6,438 nt of DNA from Campylobacteraceae bacterium (GTDB lineage Bacteria; Campylobacterota; Campylobacteria; Campylobacterales; Sulfurovaceae): assembly GCA_027023325.1 (NCBI GenBank), contig JALVVQ010000308.1:1-6438 (forward strand), in the 5' to 3' direction. Every line of letters begins with the position of its first letter. Position 1 is the first letter of the stretch. Both the position numbers and the translations under genes were made by a program. Positions 5,863-6,438 of the stretch are shown piece by piece. Under the pieces are notes generated by a model, which did not search any database, had not been told where the DNA came from, and worked only from the letters and a program-made list of their open reading frames with translations.

Positions 5863-6438
5863 ACAATACGAGAATAATACAACAGAATACAAAAGCCTTA
5901 AAAAAGTAGATGGCAAAAGTGCTGATTTGAAGGACTTGGCCAAGACTTGTGTTTGTATGGCAAATGCACAGGGTGGGTATTTGATTATTGGGATAGAAGA
6001 CAAAACAAAAGTTCCACCTTGTGAGCAAACGATAGACAGCAGCTCGTAAATACAGTGATAAAAAAGTTAAGAAGTTTTACCGATAGTGTTGGGCTTGTGA
6101 ATCCTGAGATTAATACTCATGAAAATGGTGGTGAGTATTTTTCCATACAGATACATCCGTCGCTCAAAACCATAGCTACTACAAGTGACGGAAAAGTTTT
6201 TATCAGAGTGGGAGATGAATGTGTTGCTGTAAAAGGTGAGGAGCTGACTAGACTTGCTCATGAAAAAGGGGCTTTTCAGTGGGAATTGGTAAAGTTTAAG
6301 AAGGTACGAATATCTGATGTACCAAGTGAGAATATTGACAAATTTATACATGAGATAAGAAATTCAGATAGAGTTAGTGAGTTTATTAAAAATCAAGAAG
6401 TATCGGAAATTTTAGAGTATTACCATTTAACAGATGAT
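5852..6438 (+). pseudogene. AlbA_2 (Schlafen-like) ATP-binding protein gene, frameshifted, 3' end outside the window
   Basis: ATG 5852, after a TAAGG site (5841-5845), starts a frame of 65 codons ending at TAA 6047-6049. It shows an AlbA_2 domain: TEYKS (residues 11-15, the family's E-F/Y-K), then AKTCVCMANAQGGYLIIGIED (30-50), the classic glycine-rich FANtxGGxLxIGVxD block. The protein then continues without loss in the frame one base back: from about 6037 it reads QQLVNTVIKKLRSFTDSVGL, later GGEYFSIQIHPS, DGKVFIRVGDE, LAHEKGAFQWELV, and stays open to the window end. Frame 1 is blocked by TGA 6022-6024 and frame 2 by TAA 6047, so a single-base loss (or sequencing error) lies between 6025 and 6046. 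No slippery heptamer is seen there. GTG 6055 could restart a shortened product. Relatives are 400-500 residue putative DNA- or RNA-binding ATPases common in defence regions. Confidence 0.8.

Noticed and set aside
5999..6014. A-rich stretch GACAAAACAAAAG as a programmed frameshift site for the AlbA_2 gene
   Set aside because: A slip here would hit the TGA at 6022-6024 in the new frame, so it cannot join the two halves.

Overview
The window looks like a piece of a bacterial chromosome where a conserved metabolic operon meets a decaying accessory (defence-type) region. All convincing genes are on the + strand. The moderate base composition of the left half, AT-rich patches on the right and the protein style suggest a Campylobacterota (Sulfurovum/Sulfurimonas-like) or similar proteobacterium. 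That is an impression from reading, not a database result.

Left part (1-2496), metabolism. The window opens inside the last gene of a TRAP-type transporter (the C-terminus of a DctM-like large permease). One base after its stop come three tightly packed genes for the prokaryotic 5-oxoprolinase PxpA-PxpB-PxpC (YcsF/LamB, KipI and KipA families). pxpA and pxpB overlap by 11 bases and pxpB and pxpC by 4, so the three are almost certainly co-transcribed and translationally coupled. The complex hydrolyses 5-oxo-L-proline (pyroglutamate) to L-glutamate using ATP. The adjoining TRAP permease suggests coupled uptake and use of an organic acid, possibly oxoproline itself.

Middle part (2497-3124), remnants. 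A near-consensus promoter (TTGACA, 17 bases, TACAAT) contains a perfect inverted repeat, GTATCT-AAAC-AGATAC, between and over its elements. It drives what looks like the wreck of a HigBA-like toxin-antitoxin locus. Only the first 16 codons of a RelE/HigB-type toxin survive. They run into an intact-looking Xre-type antitoxin in another frame, as expected if an internal deletion removed the toxin body. The antitoxin stop overlaps the start of a 50-residue winged-helix fragment that resembles the C-terminus of AlbA_2-type ATP-binding proteins.

Right part (3125-6438), DNA modification. A full-length 886-residue MmeI-family adenine DNA methyltransferase has intact methylase motifs. The position of its nuclease motif appears degenerate, so it is probably a methylase without restriction activity. 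Its central-to-C-terminal part, including the probable target-recognition domain, is far more AT-rich than its ends, suggesting domain exchange. The methylase stop overlaps a 26-codon ORF with a strong ribosome binding site. That ORF overlaps the start of an AlbA_2 (Schlafen-like) ATP-binding protein gene, which carries a frameshift near 6025-6046 and runs off the right edge. Methylase, small ORF and AlbA_2 protein form one coupled unit that may be, or once was, a defence module.
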